Assembly (NCBI GenBank): GCA_004020875.1
Contig: SAPZ01000026.1
Coordinates: forward strand, 1 to 64,000
Source of the DNA: Mesorhizobium sp.
GTDB taxonomy: Bacteria; Pseudomonadota; Alphaproteobacteria; Rhizobiales; Rhizobiaceae
Reading direction: 5' to 3'
DNA: 64,000 nt
Position numbers and translations under genes: made by a program
Shown here: piece by piece, positions 16,950 to 25,356 of the stretch
How the letters are laid out: each line of letters begins with the position of its first letter
Position numbering within the stretch: position 1 is the stretch's first letter
The notes under the pieces: model-generated
What the model saw: the letters and a program-made list of their open reading frames with translations, nothing else
What the model was told of the DNA's origin: nothing
Database searches by the model: none

Positions 16950-19196
16950 CTAAACACCCAGCACCGCCTTCACGCGCTCGCGCGTAAAGGGCAGGTCATG
17001 AATCCGCTTCCCCGTCGCACTCCGGAACGCGTTGGCTATCGCACCGGCGGTGGGGCCTTGGGCGGCTTCGGCGACACCCAGATAGGGCGCTCCCGGGTTG
17101 TCGACGACTTGCACGTCGATAGTGTCTGGAACAGCGCTGAAACGCAGGATCGGATAGGTCGACCAGTCGGGACTCAAGATGCGCGTGCGGTCGAAATGCA
17201 CCTCCTCGTAAAGCGTCCAGCTCATAGACTGCAAGATGCCGCCTTCGGTCTGATTGATGATCGAATCCGGGGCGACCGCCTCGCCGCAATCGACCGCAGC
17301 GACGACGCGTGACACCTTGATTGCGCCGCTGTCGCTATCGACATTGGCCTCCAGCGCGACGGCCAGGTAAGCGGCGTGGTTCTTGTATTTGGCGAAGGCA
17401 AAACCCCTGCCTCGGCCTTCCGGCAAGGCTTCCTTCGACCAGCCGAATTTTTGCGCTGCGACCTCGATGACCTTTTTGGCGCGCGGGTCCTTCAGGTGGC
17501 GCAGGCGGTATTCGACCGGGTCGGCATTCGCCGCTTGCGCCAGCTCGTCCATGAAGCTCTCGATGGAGAAGACGTTGCAATAGGCGCCGAGGCTGCGCAG
17601 CGAGGACACGCGTAGCGGCATGTCCGCGACGAAATGCCAGTTCACGCGCTGGTTGGGCACGTCATAAAGCGGGATAGCGTTGCGGTCGCCATTGCCGAGC
17701 GGCGATATCTGCAGCTTCGCTGGATCGGGCGGGAAATGCCGCGCCATCAAGCGCCCGGCGATCAGCGATCCGGCCGAGCCCGGCCGCGTGCCATGGCTGT
17801 TGCTCCACAGGTCGTAGTGCCAACTGACGATGTTGCCGCTCTGGTCCAGCGTGGCTCTCGCCCTGGTCAGCATCGCCGGCCCGTATGGTTCCCACAGATG
17901 CTCCTGGTCGCGCATCCACTGCACGCGCACCGGCTTGCCCGGCACTGTCTGCGCTATCAGCGCAGCGTCGGCCGCCGCGTCGTCAGCGCCGTTGTGGCCG
18001 TAGCAACCGGAGCCTTCGGTGTGGATGCAGCGCACCCTCTCCTCCGGCACGCCGAGCATCTGAGCAATCGCCTTGCGGTCGGGATAGACGCCCTGTGTGT
18101 GCGTCCATACTGTCGTCAAGCCATTGTCGAGCATGGCTATCGCACTCGATGGGCCGATCGAGCCGTGCATCTGGTAGGCGCGTGTGAACCGCGCCTCGAT
18201 TGTCCTGGCGCCAGGGACGCTATCGGCGCCGACCGAGGTCACGGTACCGACCTCCGCCACCGATTTTTCAAGGAATGCCGGCAAGTCGTATTGGTCGGGA
18301 AGGGCCGCCTGCTCCTGCCATTTGGCGACGCCGGCCATGGCGCGCATGGCCCTCACCGCCTGGAATTCCTGCTCGGCGACCACGGCCAGGAAATCGCCGT
18401 CGCGCACCACCGCGATGACGCCAGGCATCGCCTTGACGGCGGCATCGGCGAAGCCGGAAAGCTTCGCCCCGTAGCTCGGGGGCCGCACCACGCGAGCATG
18501 GACCATGCCAGGTGGCCTCATGTCCTGCACGTAAGCATGCCCGCCGGTGACCTTGGCCGGTATGTCCACCCGCGCGAAGGGTTTGCCGATGGCATGGTAA
18601 GCGGCGGGCGGCTTGAGCTTGGTGTCGGCCGCCGCATTGACATGCAGGAAATCGGCCCCGACCAGGTCGCCATAGCTGGCCTTGGCGCCGTTGGGCCCAA
18701 TGATCACACCCGCTTGCGCCTTGAGCGCCTCGATGGGCGCGCCAAGCTTTTCGCTGGCCTTGGCAATCAGGATTTGCCGCACCTGCGCCGAGGCATAGCG
18801 GATGGCGGTGCCCGAGTTCTGGATGGTCTGGCTGCCGGCGGTATAGCCTTCGTTCGGTGTCAGCGCGGTATCGGCGGTGATCAGCTTGATCGATGCGGGC
18901 TCCACCTCCAACTCCTCGGCAGCGATCTGGCGCAGCGACGTCTTGGTGCCTTGGCCAAGTTCGGCCTTGCCGGTGAACACGGTGATCGAACCGTCGGCAT
19001 CGATGCGTATCCAGGCGTCGAGCGACGGCGTGTCATCCAGGCTGCCCGGCAGCTTCGGCTTCTCCGTCGCGGCAGGCGCTGCCGGGGCAGATTCCTGCGC
19101 CGCGGCGGGGATGGCGAAGGACACGACCAGCGCGCCGGCTCCCGCCAGGAAGCCGCGGCGGGTGACATCGGAAAGCAGGTTGGGTGCGTTCATCAT
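16950..19196 (-). CDS. molybdopterin-binding subunit of an aldehyde/isoquinoline oxidoreductase-type dehydrogenase (IorB-like)
   Basis: This 748-residue subunit belongs to the xanthine dehydrogenase superfamily. It begins with a twin-arginine signal (SDVTRRGFLAGAGALVVS), so the cofactor-loaded enzyme is exported to the periplasm. Mo-cofactor domain landmarks follow, including GKAELGQGTKTSL, EGSGCYGHNGADDAAADAA and, near the end, VAEAAQGPTAGAIANAFRSA. The ATG pair at 19191-19196 follows GGGGAGGGG and overlaps the stop of the 2Fe-2S subunit. The layout (large TAT subunit plus small Fe-S subunit plus cytochrome c) matches IorAB, NicAB and similar periplasmic hydroxylases. The substrate is unknown. 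Confidence 0.88.
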   Translation of the reverse strand: MMNAPNLLSDVTRRGFLAGAGALVVSFAIPAAAQESAPAAPAATEKPKLPGSLDDTPSLDAWIRIDADGSITVFTGKAELGQGTKTSLRQIAAEELEVEPASIKLITADTALTPNEGYTAGSQTIQNSGTAIRYASAQVRQILIAKASEKLGAPIEALKAQAGVIIGPNGAKASYGDLVGADFLHVNAAADTKLKPPAAYHAIGKPFARVDIPAKVTGGHAYVQDMRPPGMVHARVVRPPSYGAKLSGFADAAVKAMPGVIAVVRDGDFLAVVAEQEFQAVRAMRAMAGVAKWQEQAALPDQYDLPAFLEKSVAEVGTVTSVGADSVPGARTIEARFTRAYQMHGSIGPSSAIAMLDNGLTTVWTHTQGVYPDRKAIAQMLGVPEERVRCIHTEGSGCYGHNGADDAAADAALIAQTVPGKPVRVQWMRDQEHLWEPYGPAMLTRARATLDQSGNIVSWHYDLWSNSHGTRPGSAGSLIAGRLMARHFPPDPAKLQISPLGNGDRNAIPLYDVPNQRVNWHFVADMPLRVSSLRSLGAYCNVFSIESFMDELAQAANADPVEYRLRHLKDPRAKKVIEVAAQKFGWSKEALPEGRGRGFAFAKYKNHAAYLAVALEANVDSDSGAIKVSRVVAAVDCGEAVAPDSIINQTEGGILQSMSWTLYEEVHFDRTRILSPDWSTYPILRFSAVPDTIDVQVVDNPGAPYLGVAEAAQGPTAGAIANAFRSATGKRIHDLPFTRERVKAVLGV

Positions 19197-19699
19197 CCCC
19201 TCCCCGTTGCGGCGATCGGCGCCATGGTGTCGGCGGACTTGCCCTGCATCAGGTCGCGGGCGCGGGCCACGGCCCGAAGGATGCGCATATGCGTGCCGCA
19301 GCGACAGAGATTGGGCTCCAGCGCCTGCCTGATGTCGGCGTCGGCGGCATCGGGCTTTGCCTCGAGCAGCGCCTGCGCCCGCATCATCATGCCGGCGATG
19401 CAATAGCCGCACTGCGCCGCCTGTTGCTCGATAAATGCTTTTTGCATCGGTCCGGGGTCGTCGATGGTGCCAAGCCCCTCGACCGTCTTGATCTCGCGCC
19501 CCTCGACCAGCATGGCCGGCGTGAGACAGGAAAAGACCGCCTTACCGTCGACCATTACCGTGCAGGCGCCGCACTGGCCGAGGCCGCAACCGAACTTGGC
19601 GCCGTTGAGCTTCAATTCGTTGCGCAGCACATAAAGCAGCGGCGTGGCCGGATCGATGTCGATATCATGCGAAGCGCCGTTGACGTTGAGCTTAACCAT
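19193..19699 (-). CDS. 2Fe-2S subunit of the molybdenum hydroxylase (IorA-like)
   Basis: This 168-residue ferredoxin-type subunit has a plant-type 2Fe-2S site (CGLGQCGACTVMVDGKAV plus a later Cys) and a second helical 2Fe-2S domain (CGYCIAGMMM and LCRCGTHMRI). There is no signal peptide; export would be by piggy-back on the TAT-bearing large subunit. Start and stop overlap both neighbours by a few bases (ATGA-type junctions), so all three genes are translationally coupled in the order cytochrome c, Fe-S, Mo subunit. Confidence 0.92.
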   Translation of the reverse strand: MVKLNVNGASHDIDIDPATPLLYVLRNELKLNGAKFGCGLGQCGACTVMVDGKAVFSCLTPAMLVEGREIKTVEGLGTIDDPGPMQKAFIEQQAAQCGYCIAGMMMRAQALLEAKPDAADADIRQALEPNLCRCGTHMRILRAVARARDLMQGKSADTMAPIAATGRG

Positions 19700-21072
19700 C
19701 AGTCCTTGGCTCCTACATTGCCCGGGCCGCGCTCGATGCCGTCCGAAGGCCTGATGCTGACCCGGTATTTCCCGCTCCTGGTGTCGGCGAGCTTCGCTTT
19801 CGCATCTGCCCATGCCGGCTTCTGGGCATAGGCCTCGCGCAGATAGCCCAGCAGGTCCGCCACCTGATCGTCAGTCAGCGTCGCGGCGAAGCCCGGCATG
19901 ATCGGACTCTCCCGGCCGCTCGCCGCCGGGAGGCCAAAGAGCACGACGTTGATCGCATTTTGCGGATCGCGCGCGGCGATGATGCTGGAAAGATGGAAAT
20001 CGATGCCGCCGAAAGGCTGCGGACGGCTGCCGTCATGACAGGTGGCGCAGGCCGCCTGGTAGATCGCGCCGCCGCGGCTTATCGGACTGCCGGTGGTCGC
20101 GCTGGCCGGTATCGGCGTGCCGCCCTGGTCGACCGAAAGCTTCTTGCGGATGTCTTCGGCTGCCGCCGCGCGCTCGGGTGAAGGCGCGCCCATCCGCGAG
20201 ATCAGATACGTGGCGATGGCGCTGATGTCGGAATCGGGAAGCCGGCCGAGATTGCCGGTGACCTCGGCCATCGGCCCGTTGGCCACGCCGTGATCGGCAT
20301 GCCAGCCCTGGCGCAGATAGGCGAACAGGCTGTCATGCGTCCACGGGACAGGCGCGGAAGACGATCTGTCGAGCGGGAAGGCATCCCAGCCCTCCGCTTC
20401 GCCGCCAGCCAGATGCGCGCTTTTCCGCTCGGCGCCCATGATGTTGCGCGGCGTGTGGCAGGCGCCGCAATGGCCAAGCCCTTCTACGAGATAGGCGCCG
20501 CGGTTCCAGTCGGCACTCTGCGCGGTATCCTCGCGATAAGCCCCCTTGTCGAAGAAGAGCAGCTTCCAGCCGGCCAGGACGAAACGCATGTTGAGCGGGA
20601 ACGGCAGCTCGTTGGCGGGGGGCCGGCTCTCCACGGCATGCCTCGTCATCAGATAGGCATAGAGCGCCTTGTTGTCCTGGTCGGAAACCAACGTGAAATG
20701 GTCGAACGGGAAGGCTGGATAAAGGTGGTCGCCATTGCGCTCGACGCCTTCTCGCATCGCCCGGCTGAAGGCAGCTTCCGACCAGCGCCCGATACCGGTC
20801 TTGGGGTCCGGCGTGATGTTGGTGGAATAGATAGTTCCGAACGGCGTCGGCACCGCCAGCCCGCCGGCGAAGGACTTCCCGCCGGGCTTGGTGTGGCAGG
20901 CCGTGCAGTTGCCCACCGAAGCGAGCACCGCCCCCTTCTCGATCAGCGCCTGGTCGAAGGAGGAGCGCTGGGGCGGTTCGATCGGATCGATGGCCGGCTT
21001 CCAGGCGTAGGCTGCAAAGCCCGCGAGGCAGACGATGACAAGAACGAGAACGCCGATCCAAAAGCGTTTCAA
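19699..21072 (-). CDS. membrane-anchored tri-haem cytochrome c (electron acceptor of the Mo dehydrogenase)
   Basis: This 457-residue protein has an N-terminal membrane helix (KRFWIGVLVLVIVCLAGFAA) and three haem c sites (CTACH, CGACH, CATCH) in three consecutive cytochrome domains, as in the cytochrome subunits of alcohol, gluconate and nicotinate dehydrogenases. It would pass electrons from the Mo/Fe-S subunits to the respiratory chain. The start is a TTG at 21070-21072, chosen because GGGAG lies 6 nt upstream and the signal anchor begins there; the frame stays open upstream without coding character. It is the first gene of the operon. Confidence 0.85.
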   Translation of the reverse strand: MKRFWIGVLVLVIVCLAGFAAYAWKPAIDPIEPPQRSSFDQALIEKGAVLASVGNCTACHTKPGGKSFAGGLAVPTPFGTIYSTNITPDPKTGIGRWSEAAFSRAMREGVERNGDHLYPAFPFDHFTLVSDQDNKALYAYLMTRHAVESRPPANELPFPLNMRFVLAGWKLLFFDKGAYREDTAQSADWNRGAYLVEGLGHCGACHTPRNIMGAERKSAHLAGGEAEGWDAFPLDRSSSAPVPWTHDSLFAYLRQGWHADHGVANGPMAEVTGNLGRLPDSDISAIATYLISRMGAPSPERAAAAEDIRKKLSVDQGGTPIPASATTGSPISRGGAIYQAACATCHDGSRPQPFGGIDFHLSSIIAARDPQNAINVVLFGLPAASGRESPIMPGFAATLTDDQVADLLGYLREAYAQKPAWADAKAKLADTRSGKYRVSIRPSDGIERGPGNVGAKD

Positions 21073-21502
21073 ACAAGACTCCCTGCGGCGGGCGCGCTGT
21101 CGAAGCGGCTGTTCAAGCTCCCAGGCTTCACGCCACGCCGGTAGAACTAGGTTCGACCTGCGAGGGGTCAATGACAGTTCACCCCCACGTGAGGGAGATC
21201 GGGCGCCGCGCTTTTCCGCCAACCCGGCAAACAGCCGGCCCCTACCCGCCCGCCGCCAGGCAGTCACGGGTCGTGCGACCGACGCCTGCTGTCAAAAAAA
21301 GCCTGCCCGTTGGCGGCAAAACACGCGATCTCTCTGGCTTCAACAATATGGACGTACCGCTCCATGGAATTGCTGAAGCTGCATGCCACGTTCACTGCGC
21401 GACATCTTCCGGCTCCAGCCGCTCCAATCCTCACAATATTGGCGGCAGTTAAATCAGTAGAACGCTGTCCCCAGAAACAGAACGGCGGATTGAGGCGCTT
21501 AC
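21073..21502. other. non-coding gap upstream of the cytochrome operon and peptide gene 2
   Basis: About 430 bp lie between divergent genes. Several short open frames exist but none has a ribosome site or recognisable family. The region must contain the promoter of the leftward cytochrome/Fe-S/Mo operon. I see no repeat or palindrome of note. Confidence 0.4.
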
Positions 21503-21559
21503 TTGACAGAAACGGTCCGTATGAGATGATCCGCCGGGATCTTCGAGGAGAGAAAGCGC
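21503..21559 (+). promoter_or_regulatory. promoter and leader of RiPP-like peptide gene 2
   Basis: TTGACA at 21503-21508 and GATGAT at 21525-21530 (16-bp spacing) are followed by GGAGAG before the ATG. TTGACA lies 57 nt from the ATG, the same as for peptide gene 1. Shared sequence between the elements argues for common regulation. Confidence 0.55.
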
Positions 21560-21652
21560 ATGAAGAAGACTCATGAAAAGCCGGTATTCGTCCGCAAGGG
21601 CAAGCTTTCGGCGATTGTCGCCGTTGGTTCAGTACCGCTACCTCCGCCGTGA
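21560..21652 (+). CDS. RiPP-like precursor peptide 2
   Basis: This gene encodes 30 residues: MKKTHEKPVFVRKGKLSAIV then AVGSVPLPPP. It is the homologue of the peptide at 15228 (shared MKK, EKP, FV, G, L, AI positions), with His instead of Tyr at position 5. The C-terminal halves differ in sequence but both end in a proline cluster, as expected for a conserved leader with a variable core. A strong terminator (21682-21710) follows, so the transcript is short and monocistronic. No dedicated maturation enzyme lies nearby. Confidence 0.6.
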   Translation: MKKTHEKPVFVRKGKLSAIVAVGSVPLPPP

Positions 21653-21681
21653 TCGGTCAAACCAAATTATGGCCTTTCGAT

Positions 21682-21710
21682 AATCCCCGCCACGGCGGGG
21701 ATTATTGTTT
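21682..21710 (+). terminator. Rho-independent terminator after peptide gene 2
   Basis: AATCCCCGCC at 21682-21691 pairs with GGCGGGGATT at 21694-21703, and is followed by ATTGTTT. It lies 30 bp past the peptide stop, defining a mono-cistronic transcript of about 200 nt. Confidence 0.8.
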
Positions 21711-21788
21711 CCGCGGCGCGAGCAGGAAATTGCGCCGGATCAAGGGAGCGAGCCCCGACCGCGGCTAGCATGAGTCGGAGGTTTGCTG

Positions 21789-22451
21789 ATGCTGCCTTTC
21801 ACCACCGATCAGTTTCTGGCCAACCTGGCCGCGTACAACCAAGCTTTCTGGCCCGTCCAACTGGCGGCCCTTGGCCTTGGCGGCTGCGCTGTGGTCCTGC
21901 TCCTATTGCGGCCAGGAATGGCGGATCGACTGATCACGTTCATCCTGGCTGCCATGTGGCTATGGACGGGCATCGCCTATCACTGGCTTTATTTCAGCCG
22001 GATCAACCAGGCTGCTGTGGTCTTTGGCGCCTTGTTCATCGCGCAGGCAGCTTTGCTGGCGCATGTCGGCATCAGGAAACAACTCCGTTTCGGCCGGGGT
22101 TTCGGGCCTGCTGTGGGCGTGGGCATCGCCTTCGTGGGCTACGCGATCGTGCTTTATCCGCTGATCGGCACCTGGACGGGTCATGCATATCCCCGGACAC
22201 CGGCGTTTGGCGTCACACCCTGCCCGGTGACCATATTCACCTTCGGGCTGCTCCTTCTCGCCAAACAGCCGCCGCCGCGGCCTTTGCTTGTCGTTCCGTT
22301 GATCTGGTCCTTGATCGGAGGGAGCGCCGCATTCCTCCTCGGCGTGCCGCAGGACTGGCTGCTGCTGGCGAGCGGGGTCATTGCCGTCCCGCTGATCGTC
22401 CTCGGGGGTCGGCGGCATGCGCGCGCGCCGAGCGCTGAAAAGCCCGCGTGA
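21789..22451 (+). CDS. DUF6064-family integral membrane protein
   Basis: This 220-residue protein starts LPFTTDQFLANLAAYNQAFW, the signature N-terminus of DUF6064, and has about six or seven membrane helices. GGAGG lies 8 nt before the ATG at 21789, which is therefore preferred to the in-frame TTG at 21783. Function unknown. It converges on xthA with only 3 bp between the stops. Confidence 0.75.
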   Translation: MLPFTTDQFLANLAAYNQAFWPVQLAALGLGGCAVVLLLLRPGMADRLITFILAAMWLWTGIAYHWLYFSRINQAAVVFGALFIAQAALLAHVGIRKQLRFGRGFGPAVGVGIAFVGYAIVLYPLIGTWTGHAYPRTPAFGVTPCPVTIFTFGLLLLAKQPPPRPLLVVPLIWSLIGGSAAFLLGVPQDWLLLASGVIAVPLIVLGGRRHARAPSAEKPA

Positions 22452-22454
22452 GCG

Positions 22455-23228
22455 TCAGCCCAGTTGAACCCACACTGGCGCGTGGTCGCTGGCGTTGTCC
22501 TGGCCCCGCACCTCGCGGTCGATGCCCGCTGCCTCGAGCCTTCGCGCCAGCTTCTTCGACAGCAGGATGTGGTCGAGCCTGAGACCCGCGTCGCGCTGCC
22601 AGCGATTCCGGCGGTAATCCCAGAAAGTGTAGAGCCTCTCCTCCCTCGGAAAGACCTTGCGCAGCGCATCCATCCAGCCCTGCTCGATGAGCGCCGCGAA
22701 GGCGGCGCGGCTTTCAGGCTGCACCAGCGCGTTCTCGTCATAGGAGCGGGTCTGGTAGATGTCGCGCGGCTCGGGCACGATGTTGAAGTCGCCGGCGAGC
22801 GCCACTGGCAGGCCCGTGTCGAAAAGCTCGCCGGCATGCGCGGCGAAACGGTCGTGCCAGGCGAGCTTGTAGTCGAATTTCGGCCCTGGTCGCGGGTTGC
22901 CGTTCGGCGCGTAGAGGCAGGCAATGATCACGCCGTCGACCGCCGCCTCGATGTAGCGGGCCTGGCGGTCGGCATCGTCGCCCGGCAGCGCGTCGCGCGT
23001 CAGCACCGGCTCGGCGCCGCGCGCAAGTATGGCGACGCCGTTCCAGGTCGGCTCACCTTTCCACACCGCGCCGTAGCCGGCCTTGGCGAGCCGGGTCAGC
23101 GGAAACTGGGTGTCGCGCGCCTTCAGTTCCTGCAGGCAGACGACATCGGGTTTTGCGGCGGCCAGCCAGGCGAGCAGGTTTTCCAGCCGGCTGTTGATGT
23201 TGTTGATGTTGAAGGTGGCGAGCTTCAT
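22455..23228 (-). CDS. xthA: exodeoxyribonuclease III / AP endonuclease
   Basis: This 257-residue member of the ExoIII/APE1 family has MKLATFNINNINSRLENLLAW, CLQELKA (metal Glu), YAPNGNP, GDFNIVPEPRDIY (catalytic Asp/Asn) and the terminal LRLDHILLS with SDHAPVWVQL (His). It cleaves 5' to abasic sites in base-excision repair and degrades DNA 3' to 5'. It is only about 1.2 kb from the TPR-Ku-LigD repair cluster and in the same orientation. Confidence 0.93.
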   Translation of the reverse strand: MKLATFNINNINSRLENLLAWLAAAKPDVVCLQELKARDTQFPLTRLAKAGYGAVWKGEPTWNGVAILARGAEPVLTRDALPGDDADRQARYIEAAVDGVIIACLYAPNGNPRPGPKFDYKLAWHDRFAAHAGELFDTGLPVALAGDFNIVPEPRDIYQTRSYDENALVQPESRAAFAALIEQGWMDALRKVFPREERLYTFWDYRRNRWQRDAGLRLDHILLSKKLARRLEAAGIDREVRGQDNASDHAPVWVQLG

Positions 23229-23250
23229 TTGCCGAAGACGCCCCTCAATT

Positions 23251-23405
23251 CGTCATCCTCGGGCTTGACCCGAGATCCATCCCGTGACCTTCGCCGTGGA
23301 CCGCGGCGGGCCAGAATTCTGAACCGGAGCAACGCCTTAGCGTCACGGAATGGATCCTGGGGTCTGCGCGCGTCGCTTCGCTCCTTGCTGCCCTAGGATG
23401 ACGAG
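23251..23405. repeat. dispersed repeat (CGTCATCCTAGG / GGATGACG type), two facing halves
   Basis: CGTCATCCTCGGGCTTGACC opens the element at 23251. The block with GTCTGCGCGCGTCGCTTCGC, then CTCCTTGCTGCCCTAGGATGACG, closes it at 23405. The same block recurs inverted at 26505-26567 and partially at 61436-61487. The right end overlaps the 3' end of the alpha/beta-hydrolase gene, whose stop lies inside the repeat. Confidence 0.65.
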
Positions 23406-24046
23406 GCCGAGGGCTGCGCCAGCTTGGCCTTTATGGTCTCCGCCACCGTCTTCAAATGATCCGCCGTCGAAAAGCCCGAAATCGCCTTGCGCGGTTTAAG
23501 ATCGTGGTCGCCGTCCTCCAGCCAGACTAGCTCGATTGCCGGGGACAGGCCGTAGGTCGCGACCTCCTCCTTCGTGCCGAACTCGTCGCGCGTGCCCTGA
23601 AAGATCAGCGTCGGGGTTTTCAGATCGAGAAGATGTTTCGTCCGCAGTTGCTCGGGCTTGCCCGGCGGATGAAACGGATAGCCGAGGCAGACCAGTCCGG
23701 CGATCTCGCCCCTGGCGAACATCTCGTCGGCAACCATGGAGGCGACGCGGCCGCCCATCGACTTGCCGCCGATGATCAGCTTGCCGGTCACGCCTTTGGC
23801 GCGCAGATCGGCGATTGCCTTGATGTATTCCGGATTGACCGTCTCGGCGCGCGGCGGCGGCTTGCGGTGACCGTAGCGGCGCGCCGCCATGTAGTGGAAC
23901 TCGAAGCGCGCCACCTGGAAGCCGGCAGCGGCTAATGCCTTGGCCGTGGCCGTCATAGAGGGCGAATCCATCGAAGCGCCGGCGCCATGGGCGAGCAGGA
24001 TGGTGACGGGAGCGGTGTCAAAACCGTCGAAGAGGAAGTGGGTCAT
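23393..24046 (-). CDS. alpha/beta hydrolase of the TEX30/KANSL3-like family
   Basis: This 217-residue hydrolase fold has an oxyanion HGAGASMDSP segment, the nucleophile elbow GGKSMGGRVAS, an acid in QGTRDEFG and the catalytic His in LEDGDHDLKPRK. This motif set fits the KANL3/Tex30 domain (dienelactone-hydrolase-like). The substrate is unknown. The last residues (SASSS) and the stop are contributed by a dispersed repeat, so the original C-terminus may have been altered. Confidence 0.83.
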   Translation of the reverse strand: MTHFLFDGFDTAPVTILLAHGAGASMDSPSMTATAKALAAAGFQVARFEFHYMAARRYGHRKPPPRAETVNPEYIKAIADLRAKGVTGKLIIGGKSMGGRVASMVADEMFARGEIAGLVCLGYPFHPPGKPEQLRTKHLLDLKTPTLIFQGTRDEFGTKEEVATYGLSPAIELVWLEDGDHDLKPRKAISGFSTADHLKTVAETIKAKLAQPSASSS

Positions 24047-24058
24047 GGATGCGCCAGC

Positions 24059-24245
24059 CTCACCTTTCTTGTGGGAGAAGGCGGCCGAGCGAAGCTCGGA
24101 CGGATGAGGGGTGGTCCAGCTTAGCGGACACGTCCATCGATATCCTTACTTGCGACAAGGTCACCACCGCCTCATTGCTTCCAGCACCCCTCATCCGGCT
24201 CGGCGCTGCGGGCCGATCCACCTTCTCCCACAAGAAGGAGAAGCG
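24059..24245. repeat. large imperfect inverted repeat between the hydrolase and TPR genes
   Basis: The left arm (CACCTTTCTTGTGGGAGAAGG ... GGATGAGGGGTGG, 24060-24118) is mirrored by the right arm (CACCCCTCATCC ... CCACCTTCTCCCACAAGAAGG, 24187-24240), with a unique 68-bp centre. It fills nearly the whole gap and may end transcription of the TPR-Ku operon. Confidence 0.65.
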
Positions 24246-24246
24246 C

Positions 24247-25356
24247 TCACCCCGCAGTCCGCGCCATATGCAGATCCACGAACTGTATACCCTTCTGCGC
24301 AGTCCGGGCCCATTCGGAGTCTGCATCCAACTCCAGGTACCGCACCCAGAGCCGGCGCGCTTCGGCGAGGTTGCCCGCGTCGAATTCCAGCCGCGCCAGG
24401 TTGAACACGGGGTCGGCATAGGCCTTGTCCAGCGCGATCGCCTTTTGCAGATGCCGCCTTGCCGACGCCACCTTGCCCTCGTCGCTCATCAGGCCGGCGA
24501 GATTGAACCAGGCCTCGACAAAGCCGGGATCGAGCTTGATCGCGCGGGCATAGTCATGCGCGGCTTCGGCAATCCGGTCGGCGCCGCGCAGGCAGTTGGC
24601 GCGGTTGAAGGCGGCGATGGCGTCCTTCGGATCGATCGCCAGGCAGCGCAGGTAAAGCGCCGCCGCATGGTCGTGGCGCCCCTCCTCTTCCGCCGTCTCC
24701 GCCTCGGCGAACAGCTCCTCCAGCCTGTCATCTTGCGGGGTGCCGAGGTCGAACAGCAATTGGCCGTCGAGCTCGCTTGTCCCATCGTCGAGATAGATCG
24801 CATCCGGCCGGCCATGCTGCGAGCCGAGATTGAGCGATTTTGCCGTGAGCGAGGCGACCGGGCCTGACCGGTGCACCGAGCGTGCGATCGCGCCCCAGGT
24901 GGCGCCGCTGGCAATCAGCCCGGCATATTTCCTCGCCAGGATCAGGTCGCGAAAGGAATAAGGCTCGCCGTCATGCTCGAAGGCGTCGAACAGCGACAAC
25001 ATGTCGAGAGCATCGCCCGCGAGCCGCGACTGGTCGATCAGCGATTGCCTGGCGAGCGACGAGGCGTCGGGCGCCTTCATCAGCCCGAGCAGGCGCAGGA
25101 AGCCGTTTTCGCTGACCAGGGTGCGGCCGGCTTCGCGCTCGGCCCCGGCGCGGCGCTCGATTTCGGCATCTCCGGATTTCGCCTTGGCGAGAAGCGCGCG
25201 ACCGAACACGACATGGGTGGTGCGCCGGGTGACGCCCCGCCTGAGCTCCGCATGGCGGCGCTCCACCTCGCGCGCTGCCAGCCGCAGCGGAAAGGCGGCC
25301 AGCGCGCCGACGACGCCATACACGGCGCCGGGAACGATCACTGGCCCTCCCGTCAC
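24247..25356 (-). CDS. tetratricopeptide-repeat protein linked to Ku
   Basis: This 369-residue protein has an N-terminal segment (residues 1-100) with RRTTHVVFGRALL, a fold I read as BRCT-like. A helical middle (about 130-170, FRDLILARKYAGLIASGATW) resembles an HTH module. The C-terminal third (about 215-360) is TPR: AALYLRCLAIDPKDAIAAFN, DYARAIKLDPGFVEAWFNL, KAIALDKAYADPVFNLARLE. Its ATG overlaps the stop of ku by 4 bp, so it is translationally coupled to ku, which argues for a role in end joining. Domain names for the N-terminal half are inference. Confidence 0.8.
   Translation of the reverse strand: MTGGPVIVPGAVYGVVGALAAFPLRLAAREVERRHAELRRGVTRRTTHVVFGRALLAKAKSGDAEIERRAGAEREAGRTLVSENGFLRLLGLMKAPDASSLARQSLIDQSRLAGDALDMLSLFDAFEHDGEPYSFRDLILARKYAGLIASGATWGAIARSVHRSGPVASLTAKSLNLGSQHGRPDAIYLDDGTSELDGQLLFDLGTPQDDRLEELFAEAETAEEEGRHDHAAALYLRCLAIDPKDAIAAFNRANCLRGADRIAEAAHDYARAIKLDPGFVEAWFNLAGLMSDEGKVASARRHLQKAIALDKAYADPVFNLARLEFDAGNLAEARRLWVRYLELDADSEWARTAQKGIQFVDLHMARTAG

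Noticed and set aside
15663..17312. 549-codon plus-strand frame over the SdrD_B-like gene
   Set aside because: Shadow composition; it also crosses a stretch between two minus-strand genes without any start signal.
15228..21652. Complete lasso-peptide biosynthetic cluster
   Set aside because: No cyclase, protease or RRE gene is in the window, so only precursor-like peptides can be claimed.
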